Positions 25,101-37,520 are shown, numbered from the stretch's first letter. The stretch is DNA of 64,000 nt from Vespa crabro (GCF_910589235.1 NC_060970.1:1329001-1393000); one strand, 5' to 3'. Notes: generated by a model from the sequence alone, not told the origin. Numbers and translations: made by a program.

Positions 25101-28100
25101 CGAAAGAAAGTTTTGCGACTGCTTCACATAACAATGCGGCTGTTGGACTTGGTAATAGTCCGACTAGTTGAAGAAAAGGTATGCGAGTGACTCTCGATAC
25201 AATACTTCTGCGGGATTGGTCATATTCCGACATGTCGAGGGAACGTTTTGCGAGTGACCTTGGAACCACTGCAACTGCCGAACTTGGAAATATTCCGATT
25301 GGTGGAGGGAAAGTTGTACGAGTGTTTTTGGACCAATGCGACTGTCGGACATAGAAATATTCCAAAGTGTCGAGGGTAACTTATGCGAAAAACTCTCGAA
25401 CCAATGAGGCTGTTGAAATTTGAAATAACATAACTAGTCGAGAGAAAGTTATACAATTGCCTAAGGCACCAATGCGGATGTCTGACTTGGTAATATTCCT
25501 ACAAGTTGAGTGAAAGTTCTGTGAGGGCCTCTCGAACCAGTACGGCTACCGTACTTGGAAATATCCCGCCAAGTCGAGGGAAATTCATACTTGTACCTCT
25601 CTAACCAATTCGGCTGTTGGACTAAGAAATTATTTCGACTAGTCAGAGGAAATTTATATGAGAGCCTCTTGAACCAGTGTGGGTGTCGTACATGGATATA
25701 TTTCTACTAGACGAGGGAGTTATTTGCGAGTAAATCTTGAATCCATACAGCTGTCTGACTTAGAATTTCTCCTAGTATTCAAACGAAAGTTACGAGAGTA
25801 ACTTGTGATCCAATGCAACTGTCTGACTTGCAAATATACAGACTTGTCGAAGGAAAGTTAAGCGAATAAATCTCGAACCAATGCCGCTGCAAGAATCGGA
25901 ATCGTTCCAACTAGCCGAGGTATGATCTGCGAGTGACTTGTGAACCCTTGCGACTGTTGGACTTGGAAATATTCCGAATAGGTAATGGATAGTATTTCGA
26001 TTGACACTCGAAACATTATGGTTGTCGATCTTAGAAATATTCAGAATGGTAGAGAATATATAAGTGGCAATCGAACGAAAGTGACTGGCGCTCTTGGAAG
26101 TATTCCGACTAGATGAGGGTAAGTTATGAAAGTGGCTTGTGTACCAATGCGACTTCGGACTTGGAAATATTATGACTAGGTGGGAAAGAATTATGCGAGT
26201 GCCTCTCAAATTATTGCTAATGTCGGACTGAGAACTAATCCGACCTATCTAGGGAATGTTATATGAATGCTCCCGTTACAATGCAACTCTCGGCCTTGGA
26301 AATATTTTGACTAAGCAAGTGAAAGTTATACAAGTACCTCTGGATCTAATGGGACAATCGGAACTAGAAATATACCGTCTAGTCGAGGGAAAATTATGCG
26401 AGTGTCTCTCGAAGTAATGCGACAGTTGGAAATAGAAATATTACCGTTAATCAAGGAAAAATTGTGCGAGAGCGTCAACAACCAATGCGACTATCGCACA
26501 TGGATATATTTCGACTAATCGAGGGAATGTTATGCGATGTCTCAAACAAAACTGGCGTCGAGCTTGGAAAATTCCCGACATGTTGAAGAAAGTTATGAGA
26601 GTGACTTGTGAGGCAATACGAATGACGGGCGTGGAAATATAACGACCAGACGAGGGAAAGTATTGCGAGTGTTTCTAGAACTAATGCGACGGTCTGCCTT
26701 GGAAATATTCAGATTAGTCGAGGGGAAGTTATGCACGTGACTCCAGAACCATTGCGACGATCGGACTTGGAAAAATTCCAACTAGTCGAGAGAAAGTTAT
26801 AGAATGTCTCTCGAACCAGTGCAGCTTACGGACTATGGAAATATTCCAACAAGTCGAGGGAAAGTTAAGTTAGAGTGTCAAATTGGGAAATATCCTGACA
26901 AGTAAAGAGAGATATATGCGAGTGATTTGTGAACCAATACGGCTGCTGGTCTGGGAAACATTCCTACTAAACGAAGGAAATTTATGCTATTGTTGCTTGG
27001 ACCAATACGACTGTCAGACTAAATAGTACCTTCCCTAGTAGAAGGAAAGTTATGCGAGTGGTTTTCGATCCAATGCGGCTGCCGGACTCTGAAATATTCG
27101 TACTGATCAGGGGAAGATTATACAAGTGCATCTCGGACTAATGCGACTGTGGAAAGTGGAAATATCCCGCCTAATCGAAAGGTAGTTATGCGAGTACCTC
27201 TCGAAACAATGCGGCTGTCGAAATTGGAATTCCAACTGGTCAACAGAAAATTATGTAAATGGTCAGCGGAACAATACGATTGTCGGAATGAGATATATTC
27301 GGTCTAGTCAAGGGAACCTTATGAAAGTGCCACTCAAACTAAAGCCAATCAAACTAAAGCCACTCATACCAAGAGGACTTGGAAAGATACTTTAATTTCG
27401 GGGAAGAATTATGGGAATGATTTGTGAAACAATGCGTCTGTCCGATTTACTAATAGTACTACTGGTCGATGAAATGTTATGTTAGTGCCTCTAAAACAAA
27501 TACGACTTTCATACTTAGACATATTCCGACTAGTCGAGGGATAGTTATGCGAGTTACTTGTCAACCAATGTGACTGTCTTTCTTGGAAATATCCCGACTA
27601 GTAAAGTATGAGTTATGCAAATATCTTGGGAACCAATGCGACTGTTGGACTTAAAAATACTCCGACCAGTCTAGGAAACTTATACAAATTGCTTTCGAAA
27701 CAATGCGTCTGCCTTTCTTGGAAATATTCCGCATAGTCGAGTGAAAGTAATGCGTGTGACTCTGTACCCTATACGACAGTCGGCCTTGAAAGTTTTCTAC
27801 CTTGTCGATAGAAAGTTTTTCAACTGAATAACATAACGATAAGACTGTCTGACTAAGAAATATTCTGACTAGTCGAGGAGAACTTATGAGTGCCACTCAA
27901 ACTAAAACGACTGTCGGACTTGGAAAGATACCTACAATTTGAGGGAGAATTATGCGATTGCTTCTAGAACCATTGTGGATGTCAAATTTGGAAATATCCC
28001 GCCAAGTCGAAGGAAAGTTATGTGAGTGCCTCTTGTAACAATGCTACTGTCGGATTTGAAAAGATTCCGACTAATCGAGAGAAAATTATGAGAGTGATTA

Positions 28101-30415
28101 ACGACCTATAGCCAGTCTGACTTATAAATGATCCGAATATTCGATGGAAGGTTATTCAACTTCCTTTGGAACCAATGCGAATTATTCGGGGGACAGTTAT
28201 GTGAGTGTCTCTCGAACCAATACGGCTGTGGGACATGAAAATATTCCGTCTAGTCGAGGATAAGTTACGCGAGAACATCCCGAACCAATACTACGGTCAG
28301 AATTGGAAATTAACCGACTAGGTTAGAGTAATTTATGCGATTGACATTAGAACAAAAATGACAGTCGGGCTTAGTTCTATTCCGACTAGAAGATTGAGAG
28401 TTATGGGAATGAATTGTGAATCAATGCTATTGTCGGACTTGAAAATATACCGACCATTTTGGGGAAAGTTTTGCGTGTACCAATCGAACCGATGTGGCTG
28501 TCGGACTTAGAAATAATACGAATAGTCGGAAGAAATTATGCGAGCTCCTCTCGAACGAATACGACTGTCGGCCTTGGAGCTATTCCGACGAGTTGGGGTA
28601 AGTTATGTGAGATACTGTGCATCCAATGCGAAGGTCGGATTTGTAAATTTACAGATTAGTCGAGGAAATCTATGGGAGTGACTCACGAACCTATGCGGCT
28701 TACGTTCTTAGGTATATTCCGACTAGCGGAAGGAAAATTTGCGAGTACCTATCGATGCAATGCTGCTTTCGTTATTGGAAATATTACGAATAGTCGAGGA
28801 AAAGTTTTGTGAGTGATTCTAAAGAAAATGCGACCGGTGGACTAAGTAATATTTCCACAAGCCGGGAAATTTATTCCAGTGCCTCTCAAAATAATGCAGC
28901 TGCAAGAACAGGAAATTTTCCGACTAGTCGAAGGAAAATTATGCAATTGCCTTAAAAACCAAACCGACAGTCGGACATGGAAAAATCCCAATTGGCCTAT
29001 AGAAAGTTATGCTAGTGTGTTTTGAGCCTATGCGAATGAGAAGCTTGGATATACTACGACTAGTTGAGGGAAAGTTATGCGAGTGGCTCTCCAACCATTA
29101 CGGCTGTCGGACTTGGAATAATTACGCCTACTCAAGATAAAGTTATGCGATGGACTTATATTCCAATGCGACCCTCAGACTTAGAAAAATTTAGACTAGC
29201 CGAGGGAAAGTTGTGCGAGTGTCTCTTAAACAAATGCTAATGTCAGACGTAGAAATATTCAGACTATTCGAGGAAAAATTATATAAGTGTCCCCCGTAAG
29301 AATGCAACTCTCGGACTTGGAAATACTTTGAATATTCTATTGAGTGTTATACGAGTGTCTCTAGTACAAATGTGACTGTCGAGAATACAGATATTCCGAC
29401 TAGTTGAGATATTAAGCGAGTTCCTATGGAACCAAAGCGACATAGAAATATTCCGACTAGTCGACGGAGAGTCCATCGAGTGACAATCGAACACATGCAA
29501 AAATCAGCATCGGAAATATTCCGACAAGTCAAGCGAAAGCGATGCTACTAACTCTCGAACCAAAAAATATTCTGACCAGTAGAAGGAAAGTTTTGCGAGA
29601 GCCATATGAACAAATGCTACTATTAGTAATAGATATGATCCGACTATTCGTGGGACATTTTTGATAATGCCTCTCGCTCCAATGCGAAAGTTGAGTTTGG
29701 ATATATTCCGTCTAGTCGAGAGATTGTTGTGCGATTGTCTCTCGAACAAGTGCGACCGTCGTACTTAGAATCATTACAATCAGTCCAGAGAAAGTTAGGC
29801 GAATACCTCTCGAACCAATGCGACAATCAGACCTAGAAAAATTTCGACTTGTCGAAGGAAAATATTGCGTGCATTGCACGTTATAATTCTACTGTTGCAT
29901 TGGGAAATATTCCGACTATACGAATGTATGACATACGAGAGAATATTGACATAATTCATCTCTCGGAAATAGAAATATACCGAGTAGTCGAGAAAAAGAT
30001 ATGCGAGTGTCTTTTGAATCAATACAACTGTCGGGTTAGCTAATATTCCGCCATGTCGAGGAAAAGTTATGCGAGCGACTTTTGAAACAATGCGCCTGTT
30101 GGACTTGGAAATATTACTCCTATTCGAGGGGAAGTTATATGAGTGCACCTGCAACCAATACCTCAATCGGCCCTAGAAATATTATCACTAGTTGACTGAA
30201 AGTTGGACGAGTGGCTCACGAAACAATGCCACTGTTTTACTTGGAAGTATTCCCGATGGTCGTGAAAAATATATGCGAGTGACTCACAATCCAATGCGAC
30301 TGTCAAACTTGAAAATATTCGGCCTAGTCTAGGAAAAGTTGTTCGAATACCTAACGAACAAATGCATCTGTCAAGCTGAGAAAGATTCCGACAAGTCGAG
30401 ATAAAGTTATGCTCG
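16108..30415. repeat. 68-bp tandem satellite array, right block (about 210 monomers)
   Basis: This is the same satellite as the left block, continuing in phase after the R1-clade element. Typical units are easy to read at 17,130-17,200, 19,700-19,770 and 20,120-20,190. Divergence between neighbouring monomers is similar to the left block. A few irregularities occur: 19,259-19,300 has a small local duplication around GTGAGTTATGCGATTGAT, and 27,335-27,372 has a duplicated CAAACTAAAGCCA word. The array ends near 30,413 after GAGATAAAGTTATGC, and the sequence then changes abruptly to a GAT microsatellite. No gene is supported in this block. Confidence 0.95.
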
Positions 30416-30449
30416 AGAAATAAAGTTCCGCAAGTAGTAATACGACATT

Positions 30450-32630
30450 TGTACTGATAATGAGTATGATGAGGACGATGATAATGATGATGATGATGAT
30501 AAAGATGGTGACGATAATGTGATGATGATGATGAAGATGATGATGATGATAATGTGATGAAGATAATGATGACGATAATAATTTTAATGATAATTAGTAT
30601 GATAAGGGCGATAATGATGATGATGATGATGATGATGAAGATAATGATAATTATGCTAATAATGATGATAATGATGAAGATGATGATGAAAATAATGATG
30701 ATAATAATGAGTATGATAAGACGATGATAATGATAATGATAATGATGATGATGATGATGCTGATGATAATGATGATGATGATGATAATGTGATGAAGATA
30801 ATGATGATGATGATAATAAGGATGATGATAATGAGTTTGATAATGACGATGATGATAATGATAATGATGATGATGATAATAATATAAGGTTGATAATCTT
30901 GATGATGGTGATGACGACGATGATGATCATGATGATGATGATGATGATGATGAAGATGATAATGAGTATGATAAAGCCGATGATAATGATGATGATTATG
31001 TTGATAATATTGATGATGATGATGATAATAATGATGATGATAAGGAGTATGTTAAAGACGATTATGATGATAATGATGATGATGATGATAATGATGATGT
31101 TGATGGTGATGATGATAATGGTGATGATGATGATGATATGTATGATGAAGACGATGATGGTGATAATATTAATGATGATGATGATGAAGATGATGATGAT
31201 GATGAAGATGCTGATGATGGTGTTGATAGTGTTGGTGATGTTGGTGATGATAATGATGATGATTATGATGATGATATTGGTAATATTGATGATGACGATA
31301 ATGAGTATGATGAAGACGATGATGGTGATAATTATGATGAAGACGATTATAATGATGATGATTATGATGATGATGTTGATAATATTGATGATGATGATGA
31401 TGATAGTGACGATAATGAGTATGACGAAGACGATGATTATGATTATGATGATGATGTTGATAATATTGATGATGATGATGATGATGAAGATGATAAAGAT
31501 GATGTTGATGATGATCATGATGATGTTTATGATTATGATGACGATTATGAAGATGATGATGAAGATTATAATGATGTTGACGATAATGTTTATGATTATG
31601 ATGATTATGATGATAATGGTGATGAAGATGATAATGATGATAAAGATAATAATGATGATAATAATGATGATGATAATGATGCTGATAATAATGATTGTGA
31701 TGATGATGATGATGAAAATGATAATGATTATGATGATGATGTTGATAATGAGTATGATGAAGACGATCAAGGTGATAATGGTGAGGATGATGATGAGGAT
31801 CATGTTGATGATGATGATAATGATAATGATGATGATGATGATAATGATGATAATTAGGATGATGATGCTGATGAGGATGATAATGATGATTATGATTATG
31901 TTGATTATGATGATGATGTTGTTAATATAGATGATGATGATGATGATGATAATGATAATAATGAGAATGATGAAGACGAGGATGGTGATAATGAAGATGG
32001 TGATGTTGATTAAGATGATGACGATGATGATGATGTTTATGATGATGATGTTTATGATGATGATGATGATAATGGTGATGATGACGAGTGTGATGACGAT
32101 GATAATGAAGATAATAATGATGATGATGATAACGATCATGATGATGATGATGATAACTATGATGATGTTGATTATGATGATGTTGTTAATATAGATGATG
32201 ATGATGATGATGATGATGATAATAATGAGTATGATGAAGACGAGGATGTTGATAATGATGATGGTGATGATGATTAAGGTGATGATGATGATTATGATGA
32301 GAAGGATGATAATTTTTATGATTATGATGATAATAATTATCATGATGAGGGTGATGTTGAAGAAGATGATGATGGTGATGATAATGATGGTGATGATGAT
32401 GATAATGAAGATGATGATTATGATGATAATGATGATGATGATGAAGATAATAATGATAATTTTTTTGATGATGATGATGATAAGTATGATGATGATGATG
32501 ATGAAGATGATGCTAATGATGATGATGATAATAATAATAATGATAATAATAATATTAATAATAATAATAATAATAGTAATAATAATAATAATAATAATAA
32601 TAGTGATAATAATAATAATAATAATAATAT
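30450..32630. repeat. Long imperfect GAT/AAT trinucleotide microsatellite
   Basis: About 2.1 kb consist almost wholly of GAT triplets with scattered AAT, GGT, TAT, GAC and GAA variants. The tract grades into AAT/AGT repeats from about 32,520. Because triplet repeats keep frame, all frames stay open and give artificial poly-Asp, poly-Met and poly-Ile or Ser/His frames of up to 726 codons. None has a non-repetitive domain, so no protein is called. The tract directly follows the satellite array. Confidence 0.95.
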
Positions 32631-32638
32631 ATATAGTA

Positions 32639-32641
<3 letters not shown>

Positions 32642-32691
<50 letters not shown>
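32642..32691. repeat. (TA)n dinucleotide microsatellite
   Basis: An uninterrupted run of about 50 bases of alternating A and T closes the GAT/AAT tract. Confidence 0.95.
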
Positions 32692-32692
<1 letters not shown>

Positions 32693-32699
32693 TTCTAGT

Positions 32700-34107
32700 A
32701 TTTTATATATGTATATATACCATTAATTTTTTTTGTATATTTGAAATATGAGTAAAGGATTTCGATTTATATAACCAAGACTTTGAAACATTTAACGAAT
32801 GCATAAATGCATATGATGAAATGTTAGTATAATGCATAATATAGGTGACCTTGTCTTGTTTAATTATTTATTCTGAACATAGTGTTCATATACACTGACC
32901 ATTTTTTTTTCAAACACACTCTGCTGATAAATAGAAATACTGTTTCAATAAATGGAAGTATCAGAAATGTATATAACATTATTTTTTTAGACATTCTTTA
33001 TATTTACTTTTCTTTTTAAAAACAATTTGGATTACACACAAACACACTTATATGTGATGTATCATATTTTGTTATTTACAATTTTAATCAAAAGGGAAAT
33101 TTGGTTCATTTATTTTTATACTTACTGAAGTAATAAGCGTGTTTTAACAATATGACAGATTATAAACGTAATCAATATTTTCATGAAAGAATAATGAGCT
33201 GTATTCTGGGTCGTTTTAAGGGATCTTAAGTAGATGGGGAAGTAAAGGAAGACGTCGAATTGAGGGAAATATATCTAAATTTATTGATATAAAAATTGTA
33301 TTGAATATATAATAAACTCTAAGTATTTTAGTTGTCTTATATTATGTTGATGTAAGCTATATAAATCTTCATACTGTAGATACATGTGTGTGCATATTTG
33401 TAAAATAATTTACATGGGCATTCATGTTGTGGAAGATGTATTTTGCCTAGGTTTAATCACATAGAATTCGATAGTAATAATGATTCTGAGTTAGTTAACG
33501 CTTGTTAAAAATTTGTTCGAATTCTATCTCACGCTTAAATGTTATATGCTATGTAAGATATAAAGTCAGTGAATTACTTTAATAATCATTTAATGAATCT
33601 TTTTTTAAATATTTAATTATTTTATAGACTGGGCCAAATAGTTTTTGCCGAAGGAGAATTGGAATTTGAGAAAATACAGAATTATCACGAGCTCGTGGTT
33701 TAGAGCTGGTGTTATTAGATACTGTTGTATATAGATACTGGTTAAGAACGATTCGATGGAGCTGTTGAGTTTAATATATTACAGGCTATTGATAATAATT
33801 GTTGCGCAAAAAAGTTACCTGCTATAGGAGGTAAGTAAAAATTCCTTGTCACGCTCATAATAAAATGTATAAGTGATTCACCGAAAAATTAAAAAAAAAA
33901 TATTTTAGCATTGTAGGTATTGTATCATATAAGGAGCAGAAGAAATAGATACTATTAGTAATGCGATGGATCGGCTTTTTCATTATCTTGATTGAAATTT
34001 AACAATACTACACGCTAATCTTAGCTTGGAAATTTTGGAAAGTTTTTTCTTAGTTATTCGAGAGATAATGTCTGAAACACTTTTTCAGTTATTCATAATA
34101 ATCTGGA
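32700..34107. other. AT-rich non-coding stretch, nothing recognised
   Basis: I see no open frame with protein-like composition, no RNA gene and no clear repeat in these 1.4 kb. Homopolymer runs of A and T are frequent. The base composition is much more AT-rich than the satellite. Confidence 0.6.
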
Positions 34108-34281
34108 AGTAAGAAATATATATTTTAAAAATTCACTTATTCAAATTAAAGTTTACAGATTTTAACTATTATTTCAAAAATTGTGTTTACAGAAAAGAAT
34201 ACCACATTCATTCTATTCTAATCTACACCAGACACTGCATACATTCAATAAATTCTACAATCGCGGTACAAATGAGACATG
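34108..34281 (+). repeat. Dispersed repeat module X, copy 1
   Basis: This 174-bp segment aligns closely with 40,545-40,708 in the same orientation. Shared words include AAGTAAGAAATATATATTT, AAATTCACTTATT, TATTATTTCAAAAATT and CATTCTATTCTAATCTA (CATTTTATTCTAATCTA in copy 2). It contains a TTTACAG that resembles a 3' splice site, but no coding frame is evident. The identity of the parent repeat is unknown. Confidence 0.75.
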
Positions 34282-34321
34282 GTATTTGCAGGAACAGAAA
34301 CAACTATCTATCGAAGTTGTG

Positions 34322-34690
34322 CTCCTAAGCGAAAGCTATATACAAATATATACGTTCACACAAATATATTAACGCGCGTACATACGTTCATATATACTTA
34401 TGTATTTATCCACAACATTTCTCATATATACGAATACACTGATAAATATACCTGTAGATATACATAGGTAGAAAGATAATTAGAAAAGACTACAGATAAT
34501 GGAGAAGAAAAGAAAGGAAAAGGATAAATCGCATAGATTAACTCTCGACCATAAAGGTTAGAAAATGGTTTAGATGAGAGTACCATGACGAGAAAACGAT
34601 GTGAGAACCTGTGAGTGTGAAGCTTTTAAGTGGATGACGTTCGCAGTGATGGCGGTTGCGTTACCGATGCTGGAGGTGTAGATAGTGATG
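34322..34690 (+). repeat. Dispersed repeat module Y, copy 1
   Basis: This roughly 370-bp segment aligns with 37,127-37,520 in direct orientation. Shared words include ATACGTTCACACAAA, GATAAATATACCTGTAGAT, TCTCGACCATAAAGGTTAG and GATGGCGGTTGCGTTA. It starts 40 bp after module X and ends in a GATGATGATAAT / GGTGGTGAG microsatellite-like tail. Short open frames inside it are not conserved between the copies, so it is not called as coding. Confidence 0.8.
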
Positions 34691-35159
34691 ATGATAATAG
34701 CAGTGGTGATGATGGTGGTGAGTAGGGTTGGTGGTGGATTAGATGTGGGTTTGGATTTGTGGGGTGTTGTGGTGGTTGCTTTCATGGCGATGGAAGTAGT
34801 GTTGGTGGTTGGAAGAAGAAGTGAGAGTAGAAGATATGAGATGGAAAATATCGAAACTAGGAGTACTTTGAATTAACCGTTTGCACGATTAATTCCTATC
34901 GTATCGCTTAGAAGAATAAAAATAGAAGGATATAAGTAGTTGGAGATGGAAAGATTAATGGAAATAAAATAAATACAAAAAGAGGGTGGTTGAGCACTTC
35001 GATTCAGTCCCTATGTTAGCTGCTCGATCTTTTTATTGCCTGGTCAGCAGAAATTTATAGTAACGTGCCTTAGTTAGTGGTGTATTATCAAGAATCATGT
35101 AAAGTTAGCATGAAGTCCACAAGTCGTTCTAAACTCTGATACGCATGCTGGTGGATTCA
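34691..35159. other. Spacer with GGT-rich tail, nothing recognised
   Basis: The left part is a degenerate GTGGTGGTT-type tail of module Y; the rest is AT-rich spacer. The part after about 35,040 may include the 3' end of the mariner relic, but no terminal inverted repeat could be identified. Confidence 0.5.
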
Positions 35160-36249
35160 TCTACATGCGTGGTCTGAAGAGTTGCCAATCTAAAAAACAT
35201 TGTTTCTTTAAATGTATTTTAATTTTTCTAAATGGTCTGCTTGTAATTCTACAAATTTTTACCAGCGGTGCTCTGTTCTCTTTTACCTCTCCTAAAAGTA
35301 CTTGCAATTTTTTCCTGCAAAATAATTGTTTACGAATATGATGGTATCCTCCTTTGATGAAAATCTCTAGGAGCGGAAATTTTAATTTAGGGAACAAAAA
35401 AAAATTCATTTTATGGTTAATCTGATGAGTAAGGAGGGCCGTCAAGCAGTTCAAACCATAATTCTCGAATTTTCACTATGGCAAACGCTGAGGTGTGAAA
35501 CGGTGCATTGTCTTGATGAAACAAAGTTTTTATATTCTGCAAATGCGGCTGTTTTTCCGCAACTTCTGCTTCTTCATCTTGTCAAATAATGATGCGTAGT
35601 ATATTATGATGCGTAGCATGTTATGCTGTAATGCTTATGCTTTTAACTCCATGACTATTTGAAAAAACAGTCGCTTTCACTTTCCCAGCAAAAAAAGAAC
35701 AGTTTCGGTTGTTTTTGTAAACGATTTTCCCATCGCAGTCTACAGTTTTGCTTTTATTTTTGTATCTGGGATATAATGCTGTATTCAAGTTTCATCTACA
35801 ATAATTAATCTGCGCTTATACTGACCTAACAGAGCGTTGGAAATCATTCAAAAACGTTTTTGTTCTAACGTAAGCAAACGTGGAACCCAACGTGCGGACA
35901 CCTTTTTCATGCTAAAATCTTGATACAATATGTAACAATCACGTTCTTTGGAGATATTCATAGTCTCTGTTATCACTCTCACTTTAATTCGACGGTTGTC
36001 TAGCACCATTTGGTGAACTTGAGCGATGTTCTCGTCAGTGGTTGCTGTTTTTATATATCCCGAAATTTCATCGTTTCGAGCTGATACGTACGGCAACGTT
36101 GAAATTCAGCCTCCTAAAATTTCATTGAGATAAATGATGGTGCAGTGTCCCCGTAAATATTGTTCAACTCGTCTTTGATATGCGTGGGCTTATTGTCTTT
36201 CAAATTCAAATATTTAATGGCACGTTGATTGATACTCTATTTTTTCCAT
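35160..36249 (-). pseudogene. mariner-family (Tc1/mariner) transposase pseudogene
   Basis: On the minus strand the decayed reading starts with MEKIEYQS from an ATG at 36,249. It continues through IKDELNNIYGDTAPSF, then a long open piece (35,848-36,096) with TATTDENIAQVHQMVLDNRR, NISKERDCYILYQDFSMKK and ARWVPRLLTLEQKRF, all typical of mariner DNA-binding and linker regions. The three catalytic acidic residues are still readable: VDET near 35,795 (followed by TGA where mariners have Trp), FHQDNAP near 35,510, and the PYSSD block near 35,425-35,435 before NEFFF. At least six in-frame stops and several frameshifts kill it. A tandem duplication of about 17 bp (ATGATGCGTAG words) lies at 35,588-35,625. 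Mariner transposase cuts and pastes the element at TA sites. Terminal inverted repeats were not found. Confidence 0.88.
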
Positions 36250-37126
36250 TTCCATACACTCGCATCGACTCACTCAAACGATTATCAAACAACAGCCGCG
36301 CATCTAAGATGGCTGAAATTGTGGTGAGTACTTTTCAAATTTCAAAAGATGCGCAAACACATTCCTTAGCTTTTGTTGACAAGTGCTTTGATTTTCATGT
36401 TTTAGTCTGCAAATTTTCAGATTACTCTCGTATTCACGTGAATACAGAATACTAGTTGCATACAAGCATATATACACATGTATGCGCATGTATTCATATG
36501 CATCAACCGAAATTATCAATTGCGAATCGTGACCTAGTCGTAAGCATTAAAATAACCTATCAATTTGCAAAACCGAAAGAGTATGGGGTTTTTTATTAAG
36601 GAAGAAACAGTAGTTGAAATAGGAAGTAATAATCTTGATTTTGTTAACGATTTTATTTGTTACCAATAACCCCTCGATTTATTTATCGATCATAGGCTAT
36701 CGTCCCAAACTGTAATGAGCGATAAAGGCGATTGTAAAAAAATGCGATCCATTATGACAATCTTACCTGAAGACATGTTAATACATTAGGTAAAAGACAT
36801 TTGATTTTACATTTTTAATTTAAAATTCATCATACTATTTTTGACGTTAATTATTATCAAACCATAGAACATTAGTTGGTCTATCATAAAAATGACGAAT
36901 ATATTGCTCGAAAAGATTGCCCTATCTTTTTTTCTCCAAAGAAAAAAAATTAAGACTCATTGACAGAAAAAATATAGGCGAAAAAGAAAAAAGAAGTGAA
37001 AGAACAAGATAAAAAAAAGAAACGTGCAAACAATGTCGTCGAGGCTAAAAAAGTAAAAGAAAGAAAATATCTCGAAATCAATTTTTTTTCTACTCTGGAA
37101 CAGAGATAACAACTTAACGAAGCTGG
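36250..37126. other. Possible mariner leader, then AT-rich spacer
   Basis: The first 100-200 bases upstream of the transposase ATG (reading minus) are probably the 5' leader of the mariner element, but no terminal inverted repeat could be defined. From about 36,450 on, the DNA is AT-rich with no feature I can support. Confidence 0.4.
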
Positions 37127-37520
37127 GCTACTAAGTGAAAGCTATAAATATAGTTCACACAATATACGTTCACACAAACGTACTAACGCACATACATACG
37201 TTCATATATACTCATGTATTTATCCACGAGAATTTGCATATTCATAAATACAATGATAAATATACCTGTAGATTTAGGTTTTTAGACATAGGTAAAAAGA
37301 TAATCGGATACATAGGTAAGAAGAGACTACGGAGATGATGGAGAAGAACAAAAATGAAAAGGGTAGATCGCATAGAATATATCTCGACCATAAAGGTTAG
37401 AAAGATGATTTACATGACAGTACGATGGCGATGTTCTCACCTGTGAGTATGAGGTTTTTAAGTGGACGATGATAGCAACGATGGCGGTTGCGTTAGCGAT
37501 GGTGGAGGTGGAGGTTGAGA
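37127..37520 (+). repeat. Dispersed repeat module Y, copy 2
   Basis: Direct-orientation copy of 34,322-34,690. It differs by a small internal duplication around 37,282-37,318, where ACATAGGTAA appears twice, and by scattered substitutions. It lacks the adjoining module X. It runs directly into a GGT/GAT-rich tract. Confidence 0.8.

Noticed and set aside
1..30415. Regular repeats that might suggest a CRISPR array
   Set aside because: Monomers are contiguous and diverged along their whole length, with no constant repeat alternating with unique spacers, and the context is eukaryotic.
30163..32698. Long open frames of 726, 346, 239 and 167 codons
   Set aside because: They are translations of GAT/AAT triplet repeats (poly-Ile, poly-Met, poly-Asp) with no non-repetitive domain.
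36309..36335. ATGGCTGAAATTGTG followed by GTGAGT, resembling a first exon and splice donor
   Set aside because: It lies just upstream of the mariner transposase start in opposite orientation and is probably element leader; no downstream exon was recognised.
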